The notes under the pieces were generated by a model. That model did not search any database, had not been told where the DNA came from, and was given only the letters and a program-made list of their open reading frames with translations. A program made the position numbers and the translations under genes. This document shows positions 57,421 through 64,000 of a stretch of DNA of 64,000 bases, one piece after another (position 1 is the stretch's first letter; each line of letters begins with the position of its first letter). Origin of the DNA: Alligator mississippiensis (lineage: Eukaryota; Chordata; Crocodylia; Alligatoridae); assembly GCF_030867095.1 (NCBI RefSeq), contig NC_081824.1, positions 349,902,203 to 349,966,202 on the forward strand. The letters are read 5' to 3'.

Positions 57421-60400
57421 TACTAAAAAACTGTGAGAGTTGGTGATAGTCTTAAGAAAATACCGTCTCTAATTCTTTTTCTCATTTTAAGTAGTTACTG
57501 AAATCAAGTACCCCAAGAACAAGCACAAACTTCAGCAGCAACAACATAAATTCAACCAAGGGAAGGACTCTGTATCATCACTCCCTTCCCAAAATGTTCC
57601 TTAGTTGACCTGAACTGCCAGAAATTTGATACAGCTAGAAACAGCTGCAGATGTAGGGTGCACATCCCTGCAAGGCCATCTGATTTGCCAGTGTCTGTTC
57701 CTCTTTCAGTGCCTCCATCCATCCACCTTCCAGGATTCCAATGTGGAAAACTTGCAAGTGTATTGAAAAACATCTAGGGCAAGTCCAGGGTTTGAACTGA
57801 TGACCTCCAATAAGTATGGAGCTTTACAACTTGTGCTTTCTAACTGGGAGCTATTGTAGACTTCTGTTTTTTCTTTGGATTGGGCATGGAGAGGGAAAGA
57901 CAACATATCCACGGTTTACTAGTGGGCAGTAGACTACTTATGATCATCTTGGACTCTGTCCCTGGCTCTAGGAGATGAGTATAGTTTTTAGTGATTAGTG
58001 AGAAGATAATCCTAACCCATTTCTCTGGGAAAGGGAGTGTGGAGCAGTGGAGAAGTCTGGGGATTGTGAAGTTGGAGATTTAGGTTCTCTGTTTATAGTG
58101 ACTTTTGCATGAGCTTCTCCAGCTGGTGGAAAAGGAGTATTCATCAGCTCTTCCTGGACTGCCTTCTAGATTGGATTCTTGGTGGTAACCAATAATAAGA
58201 GTCAGAGGTGTAGAAGGCAGCTCCACAAAGCACAATTCCAAGAGATCAGTTTAGACTGTGCAATTCTTAGGTATTTTGGAAGTCTGTAGCAGGGAGGCCA
58301 GACTAAGGCCTGTCTTTTTGCAGCTATACATTTTTGTGTAGTCAGGTGGAGGCTTTTCATTATTCCTTTCCTTTTTCATGTCCTTGTGACAAGGTATTTA
58401 GCAGAAGTCACAAATTTGTTGGAATCTGACAGGGCCATGCCATGAGTACTTTGAACTTACCAGCTTTGTGCTGTCAACTGTGTACCTTAGCACCCACACC
58501 ACCCCAGCCTTCTTCATCATTATTGACTAAGGGTGATATTTTTAAAGAGCCCGAATCAAATTTAAAAAAGCATCTGACTTAGGATAGTAAAAATATATAT
58601 GTATTGTCTTTTCTGAAGAACATCTACTGCTGAGCAGAGTAAAATTATTTTCTGTAGTTGCTGTGATATTGAACTGCAAATAAATTAGTTTTTATGCTTT
58701 TCTTTGTGATTAGCAAAGGATAAAAGAGGTATTGGTCCTTGGTAGTACTGGCTAGACACCTGAGCCAAAAACAGTAAAAGTCTCCCTATAGTCAAAAGGG
58801 TGAATAAGCTCTTTTTCTGTTCCTTTTCCCCTTCCTCCTTCATCTCAGAGAGTGGGGAATTATAAAGATAAGAATGAAACAGATATATTGTCAAAGCTGT
58901 CCATAAGGGTCATGTTAGAGAGCCTAAGGAACCTATTACTCTTTCAGATTATGGCTCCATTTCTGGTGCTGTGAGGAAGGTAGGTAGGTATTAGCGGTTG
59001 TATTAAGCAGTAGTACAGCAGGACTCAGCAAACCAGTTTTAGGAGTCCTGCTGCAGAGAAGAATACCCTTCATAAGCCATAAAACTCCAGGAAAGGAATT
59101 TGAATAGTTTTGCTTCAGTGACCTGGCACAAATATTACCCAGAATATAGTATTGATGGGATTGCTGAGTTTCTTCCCTTCAGATCTGCTCGATGGTGGTC
59201 TTTTTGCTCTGCTTTCCAGGAAGGGATTTGCTTTTATGTTTATCGTCTTCATGCTTACAGAACTAAAAGGAACAATTTCACTTGTGAGTTAACTATCACA
59301 CTAAGAGGTAATGTAGAAACCCTGAATCTCCACCTCTGGGCTACCTATGTACTTGGATTGTCTGGGGCTTAACCAGCCCCTAGTGGAAGGGAAAGCACCT
59401 TTACTGCAGCCCTATGTTACTCATGTATAGCCGAGACTAGGAAAAGTGCAACATGATCCATCTTGTATGTTTCAGGACCTCTCTTAGACCTCCTTCAAAC
59501 TCTGATGTAATGTTCCTGCCTCTCAGGATTCAGGTTTTTTAAATGAATTTTTGTTTGTTGATCAGTTTCCTAATATTAAATGGTCAGAAACCTAACTGGA
59601 ATGCCACTGTTAGCCCATTTCCTTTTCTTGTTCTCACTTTCTTTTGGTCGGTGCATTTACATCTCATATACCTACTAAGGTTTTATTCCTTATCTGTGAT
59701 GGCACTGACATGAAAAGCAACTAAATACAGTATTCCTTAATTCTGTCCTACGTGAAGCGCCAGCTTTAATGCAGAACAGTGATTGTATTACAAGTCTGAT
59801 GTGCCCTCAGTACCACTATGATATGTGGAATAAAAGCTAATTTAATGGAGACAGCAGACTATTTGAAAGTTCACTTCATGAAAATTGTTTTTTTGCGGTT
59901 TTTTTATTTGCAATGCACCTTATTCATATTTAAGGCCACGGGGATTATCATCCTCCTTAAATGGCCTTATTTGATAAAGAGTTTGCATTTCACAGCATGG
60001 GATCTGGTGTGGACTTCAGTGCATTATCCTGAATTCAATTAACTAGCTTTGGCTTCAATTGCCCTGTATATCCTATAAATATATCTAAATAATTAATTTG
60101 TTTTCTCTGAACAGTAGTGACTGCTTGTAAATATGACTGTTACATACTCAATTCTTGCACGGTACCTGGTATTTATAATAAACATTGTTTTGTTTTTCTT
60201 TATTGAGTAGCAACTCCATTATTAATGCTGTGGTCACTTTTTCAGCTGAAGTAGAATATATATCCCTTTGACAGGCACAGGGAAAAAAACCCACCAGTGA
60301 TAACCTAAATCTCACTGTTTACTTTTCAGGTAGATAGACTGTTTGAGAGACTTCTGCACTATATGAGTCTGATTTTAAAATGACTCTAAAAGGTATAGGG

Positions 60401-60444
60401 ATGGTACCTAACATTTTCTGTTATTCCATATAAAATTACTCTTT

Positions 60445-60461
60445 CCCCCCCCCCCCCCCCC
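60445..60461 (+). repeat. Poly-C tract (17 C)
   Basis: Uninterrupted run of C. Confidence 0.95.
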
Positions 60462-60644
60462 TTCTTCTCTCACCCCACACAAAATTGTTACTTTGAAGTA
60501 AAATTGTCAGGAACCCAGGAAATAGTTAAGGCTGCATGTCACAACAAACTACCAAAGTCACCTCTTTGCCTGGAGAGAATCATGAACACTATATGGTGGT
60601 TTTACAGCTTCTGTCTCGGATCAGCACATATCTATTCCCATGTG

Positions 60645-60945
60645 CAGTGGCAGTGCATAGGGGGTGCATGTGCACCCCCTGAGAGCACTGGTGCACCCCC
60701 TGACAAGCTGCGCTTCCTGCTTAGGCAGTGGGCAGGGGGAGCAGGCAGGAGTGCTGGCCAGGGAGTGGGAGCACTGGATGAAGTGCTGTGGCCACTTCCA
60801 GGAGCGCCGGGGCTGTTCCCTGGTCAGCGTGATTGGCCTGGTTGGTGAGATTGGCTGTGGGGGGCCCCCCTGGTTGCTGACTGGTTGCTGGGGGGGGCAC
60901 GTGCCCCCCCTGACTAAAGTGGCACCAGTTACCCATGCCCATGTG
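60645..60945 (+). repeat. GTGCACCCCCTGAGAG-type repeat, copy 3
   Basis: GGGGGTGCATGTGCACCCCC, GAGAGCACTGGTGCACCCCC, TGGCCACTTCCAGGAGC and GGGCACGTGCCCCCC appear in order. Reverse orientation to the copies at 4.06 and 34.7/36.9 kb. Confidence 0.8.
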
Positions 60946-61315
60946 CTGTTTGTTCACCATCTTAATTGTTTCTCTTTTTATGTATGTTCTCTAACTTCAT
61001 GATCAGGACACATAAAGGTTGAATATGTAGATACCCAGTTGTCTATTGACACTTGGACCATGGGTGTACACATAGTCACAAAACTTAGTGCCATAAGATA
61101 TTCAGCTTCTCTTAGGAGATGCTCTCGTGGATGTATGGTCCCAGTGTATGGCGGTATTGAGCCAGAGTAAACATTGCGCATTGACTGCCTGCATCATACT
61201 ATTCAGAAATAGGTAAAATTATTGTATGTCAGACTATAAAGAACAACATAGGTAATATGATCATTATTTGGTTAAGATTCTGGCATTCAAGATTTTTCTG
61301 AGAATTGATGAAATG

Positions 61316-62074
61316 TAGGGCTGTGCGAAATTTCAGCAGCCATTTCATTTCAGAGGTGTTTCGGGGCTCGAATTACAGAATCCGGATTGAAACGGAAGGT
61401 TCCAAAACATCTCCAAAATGAAATGAGGTATCCAAAAGGTTTCAGAAATGTTTTGGAATATGTTGGCATTTCAGAGCCAGGCTTGCAGGTAAACAGCCGT
61501 ATGCTGCTGCCCTGCTATGCAACTTGGCTCCGCAGGGAGCAGAGATTTGCACTAGAGGTCTCCTTGATGCTACTGCCTGCTCTGTGCTGCCTCAGCAATG
61601 TGGGGCTGCACGGGGCGGGCAGCGGTGGTGAGGAGACCCCAGTGCAGATCTCTGCTCCCTGTGGAGCCAGGTCATGTGGCAGGGACCAGCAGGCTTGCTT
61701 GCCTCTCTGTGCTGCTTCCCTGCTCCGTGACCCAGTGTAACAGGGAGCAGAGATCTGCGTGGGGGTCTCCTTGCCTACACACAGGGAGCAGCCCTCCCCC
61801 TCCCCCAGACAAGCCACCCATGGTCCTGTCCTGCTCCCCGCTGGGGCTCTGCAGCCCCTGGCCCTGCAACCCCACCTGGTTGGGTAGTAGGGCGGTGTGA
61901 AGCTTGCAGCCCGTCCCATACAGATTTGGAGGAGATTTGGCAAAGCCAATTCTCCGAAACAGATTTGGCCAAAACGAAACAGGACAGTGATCCAATATAC
62001 TGAAACAAATCACTGTCCTCTGAAGTGACCGCATCCAAAACCAAATCGAAACATAGCCATTTCGCACAGCCCTA
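61316..62074. mobile_element. TAGGGCTGTGCGAAAT-ended DNA transposon derivative
   Basis: Terminal inverted repeats TAGGGCTGTGCGAAAT and ATTTCGCACAGCCCTA are perfect over 16 bp. Subterminal repeats of the GTTTCGG / CCAAAACGAAAC type lie on both sides. GAAATG occurs next to both ends, a possible eroded target duplication. The interior holds GC-rich filler with inverted GGGAGCAGAGATCTGC / GCAGATCTCTGCTCCC blocks and no transposase. Confidence 0.8.
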
Positions 62075-62419
62075 AGAAATGCTCCTCTTTGTTAGGGATG
62101 GCTACAATCATAGACCCTATAACTGGCACTGAAGTACTGGGCTTTGTTGTGTGGGAATGTCCTTTAATGAAAGTTGCTGTTTTTCACTGTTGCAAAACTT
62201 TTGCATCTATACTTTCACCCTGAAGGGAATAAGAACAAATACATTTTGGGGTTGAGAGGGTAAATACTATTAATGTGGTGCGAGCATGTCATACTCTTGA
62301 CAGTTCTATTTTTTTGGTGAAAGGAAAGGATGAGGCACAGCCTTGATTTACGTCACTTGCTATGTGACTATTCTTTTGTTGTATATAACTGGTCTTTAAA
62401 AAGCATTTTCATACCTTGG

Positions 62420-62720
62420 GGAAGCTGAGACAGTAGAAGAATCCCAGCGATTGAGCAAATGGGGAAGTAAATGGCAGATGAAATTCAGAGTAGATAAGTG
62501 TAAAATGATGTACCTAAGCAAAAATAATCCAAACTATACTTACTCTGGACTCTGCATTAGCTGTTACCGCACAGGTAAGAGATCTGGGAGTCATTGTAGA
62601 TAGTTTGCTAAAAACATCAGCTCCGTGCTCAGCAGTCATCAAAGACAAACACAGTGTTAGGGGCTATTGAGGAGGGAATTCTTCGGAAAGTATCATTATG
62701 CCCTTAAGACCCAGCAACCT
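62420..62720 (+). pseudogene. LINE RT fragment (CR1/L2-like C-terminal region)
   Basis: The frame reads RLSKWGSKWQMKFRVDKCKMMYLSKNNPNYTY, then a break, VRDLGVIVDSLLKTSAPCSAVIKDK, the pattern that follows the RT core in CR1/L2-type LINEs. Short, broken, no tail. Confidence 0.7.
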
Positions 62721-64000
62721 ATGAACATCATTATCCTGTCAAATATTCCAATGAAGCTGTGCGGCTGGGAGCTGCTGTACTGGTGGCAGGCCACAGAACT
62801 TGTCAGGGGGGATTCTTGGGCACAGAAAGTGCTCTATATGAGAGGTAATTTGACCTGTGCTATCTTTTGTGCAGACATCACAGAACTTGAGATGGAGATT
62901 CGTAGATCTCCACATCTTCCTCCCTTAGTTCCACATCTTTTGGTCCCCCTCTCACATGTGCATACAGTACTTCGTGAAGGATTCTCTGCAGGGATCAAGG
63001 AAGGAGCATGGAGAAGGGCCAAAAATGAAGTTTTTCTGCATCCTTTCTGCGTAGGAAGAGCCAAGGCAGAGCATGAATATTGAATCCACAATATAATGCT
63101 ATTAAATATTAGGCCCAGATAGTTGGTTCATCTGAATCAGTGACAGTGAAAGAATGCCAATATACAGCAGTTGAAGCTGTGGCTTATTTAAAATAAAAAG
63201 CTCTACCGCAGTGACCTTCAGCTTTTGTGTTGTCAGCATGAACTGTAGCTTCCTTTTTGAAAGCTTCTTAAGAGGGTACTGACCAGTTTTCTAATTTGTT
63301 TTGGTTTTAATCTTCCTTCTGTCATATCGGAGGTTGTGGACAATGGCTGTAGAGCAACCATCATTAACACAGCTTAGTTGAAGGAGCTTCTCCTGACCCT
63401 TAGATATCAGAAATTATCACCTGTCCTGAAAATTTATAGCATGTCTTTGCTTTGTGGCTACTGTGACTTACAACTGGAGTATTTATAGCTATTGTAGTGG
63501 TTTGACAAACAGGTTCAGCCAAAGAAGAGACCACAGTAGAGTAGATTAATAGCAGGGAGCCCTTTATTTAACTTGGCAGAGCTCATCACAACCCATCAAA
63601 GAAGACAATCCCTTAGTCAGTGGCGTTACCTGGATGAATACGATAAACTAAGAGGTCACAAAGCCTGAAAGCTGACCTTACCCTGGAAACAGAAATAAGA
63701 GGAGCTTTCAGAACAGTTTATGTAGGCTCAAAACCAGTGTTCTAGGTATTCAGTGTATACAGATCTTATGACATTGCTCTCTCATATCTATGTATTTCTT
63801 ACATCCAGGCATTAGATGGGTTGTTAAATTAAATGCTGCATGTCATTTAATTGCAAAAAATCAATGTATGTTTTTAAAGTTATTATGGTGCATTTAGAAA
63901 CAGACTGTTTCAAGGATTATTCAGGAGAGGGAGAAAAAACTAGCAGTCTCTTGTAAACATGAGTTTTTCCTCCATTGAAAGCAATTGTCAAGGCCTGGTT

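Larger units (their letters stand above)
45903..64000 (+). other. SH3RF3 intron 1, 5' part
   Basis: No later SH3RF3 exon (first SH3 domain, ALYSYEGKEPGDLKF-like) is found before the window ends, in line with the very long first intron of this gene. Stretches at 46431-48639, 49543-52639, 53291-55934, 57421-60444 and 62711-64000 show no gene, RNA or clear repeat. 63530-63600 has an AATAAA on the - strand in an LTR-like setting that I cannot confirm. Confidence 0.75.

Noticed and set aside
62667-63083. 138-codon frame on the + strand
   Set aside because: Its start overlaps a broken LINE remnant, and the remainder has no recognisable domain or splice context.
1-64000. tRNA, rRNA or other structured RNA genes
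   Set aside because: No cloverleaf with box A/B, no 5S-like or snRNA-like sequence was found by eye.

Overview
The window is a piece of a land-vertebrate nuclear genome. The best guess is a crocodilian, or failing that another non-avian reptile. It has CR1 LINEs whose 3' tails are an 8-base (ATCTATGA)-type repeat, many short hAT-like and other DNA-transposon derivatives with terminal sequences such as CATCTACAC, LTR elements, and one clear single-copy gene. The species call rests on repeat style only and is inference.

The only host gene I can support is SH3RF3 (POSH2). Its first coding exon lies at 45459-45902 on the + strand inside a strong CpG island (about 44890-45960). The exon encodes the N-terminal C3HC4 RING finger of an E3 ubiquitin ligase and scaffold of the Rac/JNK pathway, and ends in phase 0 at a consensus GT donor. 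Everything from 45903 to the window end reads as the start of a long first intron. Positions 1-44890 are upstream, repeat-rich intergenic DNA.

Layout. 1-12.7 kb: nested DNA-transposon derivatives, a degenerate ~80-bp tandem array (5.75-6.7 kb), minisatellites and a possible LTR-like block. 13.2-15.2 kb: a hairpin MITE, a GGTACAGACA-type MITE and a TA-flanked pogo/Tc1-type element with a coding remnant. 15.2-17.8 kb: an old, badly broken Ty3/gypsy pol fossil (- strand). 19.1-23.2 kb: an old LINE (- strand) split by a younger, nearly intact CR1 (+ strand). 24.9-26.8 kb: foldback and CATCTACAC-type elements. 27.0-31.05 kb: a structurally complete but gag-only LTR element (- strand) with two LTRs, a 5-bp target duplication, a tRNA-Ser(GCU) primer site, a polypurine tract and one 657-codon reading frame. 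34.7-37.1 kb: a dispersed repeat cleanly split by a ~2.1 kb solo LTR. 37.6-44.9 kb: hAT MITEs and a CR1 tail. 45.9-64 kb: the intron, with CA-rich microsatellite, more MITEs and two degraded LINE pieces.

The most unusual item is the gag-only LTR element. It has no pol or env, its open frame begins inside the LTR, and the frame runs straight through the tRNA primer site. All positions and counts were read by eye; family names not tied to a diagnostic motif are tentative.
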